Shown in pieces: positions 22,866 through 33,778 of a stretch of DNA of 64,000 bases; the first letter of the stretch is position 1; every line of letters starts with the position of its first letter. Both the position numbers and the translations under genes were made by a program. Source of the DNA: Lactuca virosa (taxonomy: Eukaryota; Streptophyta; Magnoliopsida; Asterales; Asteraceae); the NCBI GenBank assembly GCA_928212115.1, contig CAKMRJ010004445.1, positions 3,781,379 to 3,845,378 of the forward strand, read 5' to 3'. Below the pieces are notes generated by a model. It did no database searches and had not been told where the DNA came from. It worked only from the letters and a program-made list of their open reading frames with translations.

Positions 22866-24031
22866 TTATTCATGCAGTTCTGGGATCTGGCACATATTTT
22901 TTCGTATGAATCGATAAATTTTTTTATCATTCGAACTAGTTAGGTTGTCCCTAGAAGCATGCTGCTGCATGTTTACCAAAGCCTCCACTGACTCAATGTG
23001 TGTATATGAAAGCCTTAATGAACTTTTCATACGAATATTTCTTCCCAATCAGGCTTGTATTCACATTAGTCTCCTGAGCTACCTGACTCTTCTCAAAACG
23101 AGTTAAGAGTTTACTGTTTTGTACAAATATAACAGAGGTACACTTCGTGTCTAAACCAATCTTTTTCATCCATAACGTTCTTACACGATCACACACAATG
23201 ACATATGTCCAAGAGGTCTCTGATCGAACCCATCGAGATTTAGACATATCAAAACTCTGTGTTTATGATCTGACATCATGAGACCGTGATGAAAGTGAAA
23301 CCCAAATTTCTTGCAGATTAAGGAATTAACGGGGAACTATGTTCCAGAATTTACGAAACTTTTGTTTCTGTACCACGATTCGAAACTCCAAATCATATTC
23401 ATTTCGAATGAGTGGTCTTGATCAAACATTCGAAGCCCACGATGTTTGTTACCCAACAAGATCCAGTACACAATTTTTTTTTCTTGAATATGATTTCCGT
23501 GTGAGTTTCATTTGAATGTCCTTGTCATTTTCAAATTTATCAAAGCCAACTTGTCACTGATTACACTGGTCAAACAAGTAATTTCAGTAACAATTTCTCA
23601 CCTTATGTTTAGGATGACATGTAACGAAATTTTTGGAACCTACCCACAAAGCATTCTTAAAAGAAGACCTTTGATACTTATAAAAAAGTATTCGATTGTA
23701 ATTCACGGGAACATACACAAGCTGTTGATCATCTCTCTTGATGATTAATGAAGCAACCTTTGCCCAGGGTTTAACTGCTTTCGTGTCAAATTAAAATTTT
23801 GACATCACAAAATCCCAAAATTTTTATTTCATTGTTTCTTGTCTAACTTTCTTTGGAACACTGCACACACGAAATCCTTGAGGTTTTGAGTAATACCAAC
23901 TCAGGCTGATGATTTCGAACATCTGGCATATGACTTCGCTTTTTATCCCAAAAGTGAAAGAGCCTTGCCTCCATTCGAAGGGTTCTGACGGTTACATTCT
24001 TCTTGGGATCACTAGACAGGCTGTTTATCAA
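22866..24031 (-). pseudogene. Antisense decayed reading frame between pol and env-like gene
   Basis: Reading the minus strand from 24031 to 22866, protein-like segments follow one another in order, separated by one-base shifts and stops. They are 24031-23843 (starts MINSLSSDPKKNVTV), 23790-23584 (KPWAKVASLIIKRDDQ, KNALWVGSKNFVTCH), about 23550-23460 (FDKFENDKDIQMKL), 23247-22993 (SETSWTYVIVCDRVRTLW, KLLTRFEKSQVAQ) and 23048-22866 (HIESVEALVNMQQHASRDN). Their composition is normal for protein and unlike random AT-rich translation. I do not recognise a named domain. Antisense extra ORFs are known in some plant LTR retrotransposons, and this is probably one, inactivated. Confidence 0.6.
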
Positions 24032-24277
24032 TGACGTATGGTATTCTGTCCGGTTTTCAAGGCGATGTGACAGCTACTTTTTGACGCATGGCTACCTTTA
24101 CGCAGTAATGGTCCGATTTTCAAGGTGCCACGTCGGATCTCATTAAATGCATCCCGCTTCATATTCAAAAATTCAGGGTTACATATAAAAGGGGATTTCA
24201 GGGTTAATTCTCCGTTTACGCGATCAAAAAGCAAAATCCACAAATTCTTTGTTCATCATCCTCTTCAAACCCTAACA

Positions 24278-27200
24278 ATGGCGACTTCTGTTCAAGTTGA
24301 TCCTTCTACTGATGATGTTTCTTCTGTCCCAATAATGAAGATACAATCCACCAATTATTACTTGGAGGGTGAAGTTTCTAAGTATCCGGAGGAGTTGAAG
24401 ATGCTAATTGTCGCTTTGAAGAACTCAGTATTGTCAAAGGCGATGTTCAATTCCTTTTCGATTCCATTATCCTGGCTTTCTCAAGCAAGATCGACTGCAA
24501 CTTACAACAAAGCTACTGACACGATTACTTTTCATCTTGTGAATGACAAAAAGGTTAGGTTATCCAAGAAACTTTTTCTGTCAAATTCTTGATATTCCAA
24601 ATTCGCCTCCATATGTTGCTGTTACTTTTCCACAACTTGTTCACATGTTCAATGAGATGGGTTATCAGCCTCCATTGTCGAAGATGAGTGATTTTAAAAA
24701 ATCTGGTCTTCCACGCATATGGAATTTTCTCTTTGGCATCTTTCTAAGATGTTTAACTGGGCGTTCTGCTGGTCTAGATAAAGGAAGGATGGAAGTGTAT
24801 GCCATGGTTGCTGGTATATACTATGATCTTCAAGTGGATTATTCCACACAACTATGGAAGGAATTTCAAAAGGGAGTCGAACATACGAATGCTACTCAAG
24901 GTATTTCGTGTGCTAGATATTGGAACCTGATCTTGCAACATTTTTATAATAAGGAAGGGATTTTAGTACCTAATGATGAAGAGAGAGCTGTTTTTCAACC
25001 ATACCACCCTCCCAAGGATGTCACATATAATGCAGAAGTATTTTCATCTGTTGCTCGTATCCCCGATGTTATGCTTAAAAGAGTTGATCCTTCGAACTCT
25101 GTTTTGGTGGCATACTTGCAGACAATTGATACCACCATTGAAACTGGCAAACTCCTGGGTTGTGATACACCAAAATCAAAGAAGTCAAAGAATACTGAAA
25201 CTGAATCAAAGTCATCGAAATCTCCGAAGAAGAAGCTTGAAATGGTTGAAGTATCTGTGGATGAGACTCAAGTGGTTCAGCCTACTCTTGAAGCAACACA
25301 AGAGAATGTAATCATTCCTTCAAAGACAGGAATGTTTCGAAGGATCAAAATAAAGTCTTCTCACAAACGCAAGTCTCCTACACAGAAAATGGTTCGAAAA
25401 CCTCAGATTTCTCACCAAGGAGTGTTAATTAGAGAAGTGCCAGCACCTGTTTCTCCTGTGTCTAAGAAACGAAGGGTTGAGGATATGGCAAAACACTTGT
25501 CACAAACGAAGAAGAAGAAGAAGACTCGAAAACTTGTTTTATCTACTGAGTCAACAGAAGAAGATGAAAGAATACCCGAAACCCCAGAGTTCACTCATCT
25601 TATTCAAATTTCCACTCATGAGAAGACCGTTGTCATACCATCCGAAGTTTCGATTGCCAAATCAATTTTTGAGGAGGTTCGAACTTCAGGCATCCCTGCA
25701 CACGTATCTAGTACGGATGCAAATGTCGACATGGGTGAAGGAGGTTCGCAGCATGAAGATCAAGGTCCTATTATTTCTACTCCTTTCGAAACCATTGTTT
25801 CTGCCTCACCCTCTACTATTCCCCTTACATCTACCACAGACTCACCCACATTCGAACACATTATCAATCAACCCATTACTTCCATTTTTTCTTCTCAATC
25901 CACTGACACACCCAAACCACCTTCACCTATTCAAGAACCTATTGAAATGGAGACTGAAACTGATAATGAGGGGTTTGGTGGTACATTCGAAGAGTTGCAG
26001 TTTCACGAAGAAGAAGAAGAATTTCCTGATCATATGCTGATGACTATGAAGCAGTATAAAATTCTTAATCAGAAATTGAACTCCATCATTCAATCTCAAG
26101 CTGATCTTGGAGGAGGTTCATCTGTTTCGCGTTTGGAGGTTGATTCCATGCTGAAGCTGTTCGAAACAAGAATCATTAGCAAAGTTTCTGGGATTATGAA
26201 AGCTTCTGAATCTGTTATTTTGGAGAAGGTTGACTACACTGATCAGAATAACGAACTTCGTGTTAAGAATCAAAGATCTGATTTTATGGGTGAGGTCAAG
26301 AATTTGAAAAGCGTCACAAAAGAACGTCATGTTCTTTTTGTTCAAGAAGTCAAGAAGGTGAGGGAAGATGTCAACTTACAGATTCACGAACTTCGTGAAG
26401 ATATGAAAAAGGAAATCATCTCTGTTCAACAAGATTATGCTTCCTTGAATCAAAAGGTTGATATCATTTGTGATGCAGTCACTCGCTTCGTTAAGCTGTA
26501 TGAAGGTTTGAGTCCTCAGATAACTCAAATTTCAACATCCGAAACTGCAAGTTTTGAAGAAGTAATCAAGCTACTCAAGGCGTTAAAGGAGATTTCAGAA
26601 ATACCGGTTTCGTCTCCATTGATTACTCCGGAATTTCTATCTCAGAAATTTGTTCAATTCGAAGCCATACTCAACAAGCAGCTTGCACCGCTTTTTTGCA
26701 TATCAAGTCTTCTTCCTACTATAAATGCCCCTCCTGCTGTCACAAGGGTGCAAGGGGGAGAAAGGAAGTCAGGAGAAGAAGATGCGAAAGTGGTAGGCAA
26801 AGTGTTTTCTTCGAAAATCCCTACAACAAAACCGGTGATAGTTTCTGCTGAACCAGTAACCTCAACTGTTGTAACAACAATGCCAACTACAAGACCAATT
26901 TTGAAAGGAATTGTAATTGGTAAACCCTTGGAAACTGGTGGAAGTGTTTCAAAGCCAAAAGAGACAAGTGATAATCCTGCCTTGAAAGACAAAGGAAAAT
27001 CAATTCTTGTGGAAAAATCTAAAGATGAAAAGAAGGCTGAAGTAGAGGCTTAACTGGAGAAACTGAGGATCATTCAAAGTATTATGACTCAGAGGGCTAG
27101 TGATCCGAAGGGGATGGATAAAGGTGATCCGACTAAACACTACAACTACGAGACAATCGAAGCCAAAGTTGCTTTCAATCACATGTACACATTCGAAAAG

Positions 27201-27884
27201 AAGCCCAAGCAGAGTTATGTGATAACGAATACTGATGTATGTCAGTTGGATTTCCTGATAAACGAAATGATGTTTATCATGCCACAGTTCAAAGCTGAAG
27301 GGAATTTCAAGGAAAAAGATGAAGGCACACACATGAAAATTCATTTTCATGCTGTACTTGGTAAAGCCCCTGAGGAGGTATGGTTACTGATCAAAATCAA
27401 GAAAGTGATCAGTATGAAAAAGGATGTGGTTTTCGAAAACACAATCCAAAACATTAAGTATGTGGTAGCCAGGGCAAATGGAAATATTTGCTAATTCACA
27501 ATTGCAGATTTTCCATTGATGAACTTGTATGACCTTATACAAGTTGCATTGCTTTTAAAAGACAAATCATTCTCTTATCTTCAAAACACAGAACCGGAGG
27601 AATTCAAGCTTGGAGTTGCTCATATCAAAATTTTTATTGAAAACTACTATGAGTGCTTGGCAATGACTGATGTGGAGTTGGCAACTGCCAAGGGAATGGA
27701 AATAAAAGCCCCAATGGCTCCTTCGAAGACTCAGGCAGAGTTAAAGAAATATGTTGATGGTGAAATTTGTCTTAAGTCATTTGGGATAGTTTTTGCTGAA
27801 AAGATAAAGTTGGAAAAGCGAAAAGGTTTTTATTTCAAGCAAGCGAAGTGGAGAGGTACTCAACGTCTCAATATACGAACTTGA
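24278..27884 (+). pseudogene. SIRE env-like extra gene (broken)
   Basis: The first part is open from ATG 24278 (MATSVQVDPSTDD) for about 100 codons. A one-base shift near 24575 moves it to the frame open until 27053 (about 820 codons). After the TAA it continues in phase with stops at 27053, 27493 and 27884. The N-terminal ~250 residues form a conserved-looking globular region (MGYQPPLSKMSDFKK, WNFLFGIFLRCLTGRS). Next come a Ser/Pro/Thr-rich middle, a Glu-rich stretch and a coiled-coil (residues ~480-640). I see no clear signal peptide or fusion-type membrane anchor, so env-like is a positional label used for SIRE elements. A homologous fragment lies at 60507. Confidence 0.75.
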
Positions 27885-28028
27885 TTGTTCGTATGAACCA
27901 CTGCAAGAAGAACAATGAAGGAGACAAGAAGGAGTTGAAGAAGGTCATCTCATGGTATACAGAGGTTCGAAGAGTTTTGCTGTACTCCATCACACTTCTT
28001 ACAAACTGAAGACTTCGACTTTGATTAC

Positions 28029-28040
28029 AAAGGGGGAGAT
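28029..28040 (+). other. SIRE polypurine tract
   Basis: AAAGGGGGAGAT directly before the 3' LTR; it primes plus-strand cDNA. Confidence 0.88.
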
Positions 28041-28364
28041 TGTTAGGGTCGAAGTGTTGTAATTAGTTGAAGTATGTGTTGGTGTCTTCGAACATTTTTG
28101 TAATCTATTTTACTAGGGCATTGTATTCGAAGCTTAATGTTTAGTCCTTAGTATATTTTTTGTACGCTTTCCTCTCCTATAAATAGGAGTGTTTACTAGA
28201 GTCATAGTAACGAAGTCTTTACAGAAATGTCCTTTGTACTCTGTAAAACTTGAAAGCGTAATAGAGCTGAAACAAGATCATATTTACATCCTGTGTTCAA
28301 ATCTCGCAATCTTACCTTGGAATCATACTCTGATTAATACATTACTCGATTCTTTGTTTCATCA
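28041..28364 (+). repeat. SIRE 3' LTR
   Basis: 324 bp, identical to 17424-17747 except for three substitutions. It is followed by the target duplication GAACT at 28365-28369. Confidence 0.95.
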
Positions 28365-28369
28365 GAACT

Positions 28370-28662
28370 TCATTGGAGACCATGGAGTTGTACCAGCTGT
28401 AGAGGAGCCTATGGATATTTTCTGTAACAATGAAAGTACAGTTGCCTTAGCCAAGGAACCAAGGGATCATGGTAGATCTAGGGACATCGACATAAAATAT
28501 CACTTTATAAGACATCAAGTAGAAGAAGGACTACTCGTAGTGAAGAGGATATCATCAGAGAAGAACCCAACATATCCCCTTACAAAGGGACTCAGCAGGG
28601 ATAAGCACTTGTTGCATGCAAGGAGTATTGGGCTGAAGGACAATATTAGTTTTAATGATTAG
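28370..28662 (+). pseudogene. Copia RNase H C-terminal end (after SIRE insertion)
   Basis: Continues the older Copia RNase H interrupted at 17423: NNESTVALAKEPRDHGRSRDIDIKYHFIRHQVEEG is present in one frame, then a degenerate TKGLSRDKH and SIGLKD terminus and TAG at 28660. This confirms that the SIRE element split one RNase H domain. Confidence 0.9.
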
Positions 28663-29523
28663 ATAGATATTTAGAAACTTGTAATGGCTAAAATGTAATT
28701 GACATTTGATGATTGAATGAAAGGAGTTTTATTTATAAGTAAAGTTACTATCTTGTGTGAATTATTTACTATTGTTTAATTTTGCATGTTTTGACTTCCA
28801 GAATAATAAGATTATTCAAACTATCCACAGTCGGTCATACTTTAGGAGTAGGTTATGTAAGTAGACTGTCATGAATGGGTTTTTCAAGATTGTCTAAGGT
28901 GTTAGACATTACAAAGGTTTGCTACAAACATTCATGAGTGCTCTTGAAATAAGATTTGAGTATTGGACTAAACCCACACTCATATGAATCACTTCATGGA
29001 ATTTATCATGAGTGATTATGAGATGATAATATCGTATAATTTTCAAACCGAGATATATGAGTTGTTGATTATGAGTTGGTTGTACATTGACAATGCGAAA
29101 CCGCATCAATAACTTCATGTTATAAAACGTGATGTTGTGTATGATTTAACAAGTAGTTAGTACAAGCATATAAGTCGAATTTTATCTGTTCCTTTTATCC
29201 TAAGAGGATTAAAAGCGATATCTTGGCCCCCTCGATGTTTTTGTTTTGGCTTATGTGTCGGGCCCGGTCTGGACTAAATTGATGTGTTCAATTAAGTTCT
29301 ATGTCAACCAAATCAGAAATCGGGAAACAAACTGCTGGACAAGAAGTATGACTATGTTCCATGTATTTGTCCGCATGATATCTTGAAGAACAGAAGGTTA
29401 TATGATCCCTTATCTAAATGGCGCGTCAGGATTCGACATTGGCTTTTAGAGAGCTACGATTACTACTCAGATTTTGAAGCTACATTGACAGTTATAGTTA
29501 TTAGACTTATCCAAGTGGGAGAC
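28663..29523 (+). other. Copia 3' noncoding region and polypurine tract
   Basis: About 860 bp with no supported ORF. It ends with CCAAGTGGGAGAC, a Copia polypurine tract, directly before the 3' LTR. Confidence 0.75.
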
Positions 29524-30305
29524 TGTTGGATTAGGTGTCTAAGCCCATAACTATAATTGGTATGTACTTAACCCGATAATAGCATGGTTCATTTGGGTTG
29601 TAACACTCTGGAACAATTTGATAGGATGGATATTTGAGGAAGAGGTTATTGTGATTTATTAATATATTATAAGTATAATATATTAATTGAGAAATCACAT
29701 TATTTAATTAGTATTGATCAAGAATTAATTTGGTATCAATTTAGTGATCAAAAGAAACTAATTAAAGTTATAGGGACTGATTAGGTAAATCAGTAATACT
29801 TCTAGTTGGACTCATGAGTAGACCTGGCAATTCGTGTATTCGTGTTGACTAGGGTTGGACTAAACCTACATGAAATTCCATGAAAGGTTTAGCCCAAAAG
29901 GCCTAAGAAATATGAACAGTTATTAGGGTTTGCATGGTTATAATCCTAAGCTATAAAAGAAGTCCTTAACGCCCTAAAATAGGCCCCCATTCATACTAAA
30001 GTAGAAGCTAACCGATTTTGGGCTCCCAAGCCTCTCTCTCAAGTTCATTCTCTTGTTCTTTGTTTTTTATAAGACATTTAAGGCATCACACTTGAGGTGC
30101 TAAGCTCCTAAAGGTCAAAGACAAGAAAGCTACTACACAATGTAATCTTCTAACTGTTTTTATGATTCGAATGTTGTCTTGCATGCTAGTTTAGGCTTTA
30201 TGCTTTGGAAAAACAACGTTGCATGTATAATTAGAGAAAACTTAGATCCAAAGAATTAGGGTTGTATGTGCACCATAGGAATGTTAGAGTACATAAAACC
30301 CATCA
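29524..30305 (+). repeat. 3' LTR of the older Copia element
   Basis: Starts TGTTGGATTAGG after the polypurine tract. A likely end is ...AAACCCATCA at 30305 (TGTTGG against CCATCA). A TATA-like CTATAAAAGAAG lies near 29951. The partner LTR is outside the window, so the right edge is inferred from the terminal sequence and from the change to a different LTR family after it. Confidence 0.75.
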
Positions 30306-30742
30306 TTAAGCAAGGTTGAGACTTGCTTACCAGAAAATGAAGAGGATGAGAAGTTGTTTCTGGATCTACTAGCTTCCTTCTGAATCTCCAAGCTCCTCCT
30401 TCTTCAACAAGCTTCAAAACACACAATCTTCACTCAAAACAACTCACAAGTTCATACAAGGCACTAGGGTTTCGTGGATTAGGGTTTGAGACTTGGAGGT
30501 TGGAAATGAGGCTAGCAAGTGAAGATTAAGATGCTTAAATAGGGTGCAAAACCCCAAAATTAGGGTTTCATTATGGCAGACCTACTCGTCGAGTCGAGGC
30601 TCTCAACTCGTCGAGTAGGCGACTTAAAATCCCGCGGCCAATCTCGTTTCTACTCGACGAGTCTGGGGCTCCCAACTCGTCGAGTAGCTATTCAAAAGTG
30701 AATAAATTATAATTAAATGCGTACCAGGAACCAGACGTTACA
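30306..30742 (-). repeat. Fragment of ACTCGTCGAGT-family gypsy LTR, minus orientation
   Basis: The minus strand begins TGTAACGTCTGG at 30742. It carries four copies of ACTCGTCGAGT or ACTCGACGAGT (30580-30690), then an AAACCCTAA telobox, then a CCTATTTAAG TATA box (about 30533-30543). This is the same layout and family as the LTR at 46996-48819. It is cut at 30305 by the Copia insertion; the rest lies left of the window. Confidence 0.78.
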
Positions 30743-31180
30743 TTTTCTTTGTCATTCCCATAGAATAACACTGTCCTCACGTCCACACAATCGATGTTAA
30801 ATCAAATTTGAACCTAACACTGAATAATACCCTAATCAATAGGGCTTTTCCACATTTAACATTTTTTTTATTTAGTTTGGAGCGACAAAATTCATCAAAG
30901 AGATGTTGTTTACTAGAAGATGACAAAAGAGTTTATACCGTGTTTAGCTTAAAACCAAGAGAAAAGGTTTTTGGGATTAGGGGTGGTTCTTGGTTGCACA
31001 TTAAAATACTTTCAATTTCAATAAATGGATAATCGGGTAAACGAATAAACAAAGAACATAAAAAAATCTTAACAAAGCTACTTATAGTTACAATACAGAA
31101 GACACTCAAACTAGTATAAGAAGTCTGGAAAAACTTATTAATAACATGTATATTCATCTGAAAACTTAGAAAATTTTTCT
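30743..31180. other. 3' flank of PMI1
   Basis: AT-rich single-copy-looking DNA between the LTR fragment and the PMI1 stop. It should include the PMI1 3' UTR and poly(A) signals on the minus strand (several AATAAA-like sites, e.g. minus strand near 31045). No other gene is seen. Confidence 0.6.
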
Positions 31181-33778
31181 TTATGTTGTGAACTTCACAT
31201 CCGGATTCCTTATCGATTTAAGCCACATATCTGCCATCACACGCGAGGATATGCTCCACAAGACGTCCGGGCCTTTTACCATCACACGCTTTCCTTTCTT
31301 CCCCGCCTTTCCAAGACCGTAAGCTACCAACCATTGGATCGCCGTCAACCTCTGCTTCTGTGTATCCCAGTCATTCTTTTTCCCCCCACTTCTTAGTTTC
31401 AAACCACCAACATTCAAACCCGCAACTTTAAACTTCTTCTCTTGTATTTCTTGAGTTGCTTCAACTTCAGCTGTTGTGGCGTGAATCAACGCGATAAGTG
31501 GACCCCCAACCGCTTCATATTGTCTTAATGGGTCCCGCAGTTGGATCACAACTGATATGGTGATGGTTTCTTCTTCATCGGATGAAGTTACAACGCTGTT
31601 ATCTTTCATCCAATCTTCTAGGGGAATCGCGTTCTTGAACGGACTACTATTATCTTTACTATTCGGAGAAATATCAAACGGGGCGTTTGCGTTTCCTTCA
31701 GTTATATCGGCTTGAACTTTCAATGCTTCAACCGCCATTTCTTCCATTTTCTGTAAGGAAAACGCGAGAATCTCGTCTCCGGTTAAAGGGTTTTCATTCA
31801 TATTCCAAATCCCCGATGAAATCCTTTCTTTTCTTCCTGTTGTCATACCAGTAGCCATGGATTTAACTGTACTTATAGCACGTGCAGCACTGGAAGTTGC
31901 TCCTTCTTTGTTCCTCCCACTTATGATTGCTGAAGCAATCCCTTCGAATGCAATCTGTTCGGCTGTTTTACCTTCAACTTCCTCTATTGGCATCAATTGT
32001 AAGATCTCTGAGCTTAGTTCTTCGAAACCCATGGCTGCCATTTCTTGAAACATTTCAGTTCCAGTTAATTTTGAATCTAAAACCATCGGTCTTGATATCT
32101 GCATTGCTAGCTTTGGAGTGTCTTTCTTTCCCATCAGATTGTCAAGAGGATTCATGGATACCAAGTACCCGCCATTTCTTGTTTGAATCACACAACCTAA
32201 TCCCTTTCCCAAATCCGGTATGAAAACCTTCTCGTCTTCACCATCAAAACTGGAATTAGTGTTTGCATCCTGTTCATACAAAGCTTCTTTTCCATCTTCG
32301 TTCTCTAGCATTTGGAAAAACTCTCGTGTCACTTTATCTTCGTCTTCATCTAGTCTTTGTGACTCGGTTTCTTCATCAATATCATCGTTTTTCTCCTCCT
32401 TCATCATCGATTCAAGAGCTTTAATCTGCTGTGCGATTAAATCAAGTTCTGATAACCGATTTAGATGAGCTTGATCTTGCACGATTTCCTTCACGACTTC
32501 ACTTGAAACAGATCTTTTGTCGGAATTATCCTCCGATTGTGTCCCCTCTGTCCCTTCTTTATCTAACACCTCAACTCCCTTGTCTACAACTTCAAAATCT
32601 GGAAGGTCGAGATCCTCCATCTTCGGCTCTGGCTCCTCCGGTGGAGGTGGTGGTGACACCGCCACCACCTCCACCACCGGAACCGCTGGTTCTTGAGGTG
32701 GTTCGTCAAGATTCAGGTCATCGATTCCTTGAAAGTCGTTACCTCTTCCTTCCTGAGAAGGTGTATATGTGTCGGCTCGATTTTGGATTCTTGGACTAGC
32801 AATACTGAAAGATGATTTAGACTGTTTACGCCCCATTGAAGGAGAGAAAAGTTTGGATTTACCCGATTTTTGTCCTTCGGCTTGATTATAAATATTAGCT
32901 CCTCCTTCTTTCTCCATAATCTGAAACCCAAGTTTCATGACTAATTCACCTCCTTTCGCTTTTCCAGACAGATTAAAGCTCATATCCCATTGCCGAATCC
33001 TTGTTCCTTCGATATTCTTTTCTACAGATTCCTGGATCAATTGGCTCAAGTCAACAGTATGCCTTCCAAAATCAAGCTCCTCTGCATCAACTGCAAAAGC
33101 ATGGATTACAAAAGGGCGAGGCTCGAATTTCGCCTTGGGATTTCCACTCCCTCCTGGAATGCTGTACACGTGGCACCTGAGAAACAAAGTCTCTTCGAAG
33201 TCAGCAGCTCCTTGAGACACCCTTGAAGGCATTGTTTGAACTGCGCCGTCTTTTGTTTCTTTCTTCCTCACAGAAACCGACAACCGGAGCCCGTTCATTG
33301 ATGGTGGCAAACCTTGAATAGTCACGACTTCAACTGATAATAAGCAGCTGATCTTCTGTTTCCCAATATGAGAAAGAACCCGAATTGGCTTCCAGTTCCA
33401 TAGCCCGGATTTCTTTTCCGATGATGAAGAATCTTGTTTACTGTCTTGAAATAGATTCTTAGTAACTACAGGGTCTTTTTGACTGTTCTCTTCACTTGGA
33501 CGAGACTTCCATGGAGATAACGACATTCTCCGCGACCGTGGCTTTGGATTGAGTTTGATCCCGTCGTCATGATCATCATCATCAGCATGATCGTTTTTCC
33601 CGGTGGATAGAATCGGGGGGATGGAGGTTCGAGAAAGAACAAGAGAGTTAGTTCTTCGATTCTTGGTGGCTGGAATAGATGAAGTGTTGGTGTTATTTAG
33701 TGTCTGGCTGAGAGCTTCGAGCTCCTGCAATAGTTGGGTGTTGGAGTTTCTTCTTTCTGGTTGGTTGTTTGTTGCCAT
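31181..33778 (-). CDS. PMI1: PLASTID MOVEMENT IMPAIRED 1 (PMI1)
   Basis: Intact intronless frame of 865 codons; Arabidopsis PMI1 is of similar length. Order: a Ser/Asn-rich start with a helical LLQELEALSQTL segment (residues ~14-27); an NT-C2 domain at about 131-292 (ISCLLSVEVVTIQGLP, HVYSIPGGSGN, MKLGFQIMEK); an acidic Pro-rich linker (~355-400); a coiled coil (~426-465); and a conserved C-terminal half (~495-865) with EMAAMGFEELSSEILQLMPIEEV and a basic end. PMI1 is a cytosolic/plasma-membrane-associated plant protein needed for light-induced chloroplast movement, probably through chloroplast-associated actin. The start is the first ATG, in an ACCATGG context. Neighbours are only transposons. 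Codon use and ORF integrity contrast with the broken TE frames. Confidence 0.94.
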   Translation of the reverse strand: MATNNQPERRNSNTQLLQELEALSQTLNNTNTSSIPATKNRRTNSLVLSRTSIPPILSTGKNDHADDDDHDDGIKLNPKPRSRRMSLSPWKSRPSEENSQKDPVVTKNLFQDSKQDSSSSEKKSGLWNWKPIRVLSHIGKQKISCLLSVEVVTIQGLPPSMNGLRLSVSVRKKETKDGAVQTMPSRVSQGAADFEETLFLRCHVYSIPGGSGNPKAKFEPRPFVIHAFAVDAEELDFGRHTVDLSQLIQESVEKNIEGTRIRQWDMSFNLSGKAKGGELVMKLGFQIMEKEGGANIYNQAEGQKSGKSKLFSPSMGRKQSKSSFSIASPRIQNRADTYTPSQEGRGNDFQGIDDLNLDEPPQEPAVPVVEVVAVSPPPPPEEPEPKMEDLDLPDFEVVDKGVEVLDKEGTEGTQSEDNSDKRSVSSEVVKEIVQDQAHLNRLSELDLIAQQIKALESMMKEEKNDDIDEETESQRLDEDEDKVTREFFQMLENEDGKEALYEQDANTNSSFDGEDEKVFIPDLGKGLGCVIQTRNGGYLVSMNPLDNLMGKKDTPKLAMQISRPMVLDSKLTGTEMFQEMAAMGFEELSSEILQLMPIEEVEGKTAEQIAFEGIASAIISGRNKEGATSSAARAISTVKSMATGMTTGRKERISSGIWNMNENPLTGDEILAFSLQKMEEMAVEALKVQADITEGNANAPFDISPNSKDNSSPFKNAIPLEDWMKDNSVVTSSDEEETITISVVIQLRDPLRQYEAVGGPLIALIHATTAEVEATQEIQEKKFKVAGLNVGGLKLRSGGKKNDWDTQKQRLTAIQWLVAYGLGKAGKKGKRVMVKGPDVLWSISSRVMADMWLKSIRNPDVKFTT

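Larger units (their letters stand above)
17424..28364 (+). mobile_element. SIRE-type Ty1/copia retrotransposon with env-like gene, TSD GAACT
   Basis: Two 324-bp LTRs (17424-17747, 28041-28364) differ by three substitutions by my count. They are flanked by GAACT at 17419-17423 and 28365-28369. Internal order: iMet PBS, long gag, RT, RNase H, an antisense decayed frame (22866-24031), and a long env-like frame. The protease and integrase expected between gag and RT are missing. A short-LTR element with a long coiled-coil gag and an extra gene after pol fits the SIRE/Maximus lineage. It interrupts the RNase H of the older Copia. Confidence 0.93.
12314..30305 (+). mobile_element. Older Ty1/copia element, right part, interrupted three times
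   Basis: Copia coding DNA is present in pieces at 12314-13431, 15565-17423 and 28365-28662, with its 3' LTR at 29524-30305. The 5' LTR and most of gag are left of the Athila insertion and outside the window. Order is gag knuckle, protease, pre-integrase, integrase, RT, RNase H (Copia order). A solo gypsy LTR splits integrase and a SIRE element splits RNase H, both with clean 5-bp target duplications. Coding pieces have several stops and frame shifts. Confidence 0.9.

Noticed and set aside
31857..33226. Plus-strand ORFs within PMI1
   Set aside because: Antisense shadows of the intact PMI1 frame, with no independent evidence.
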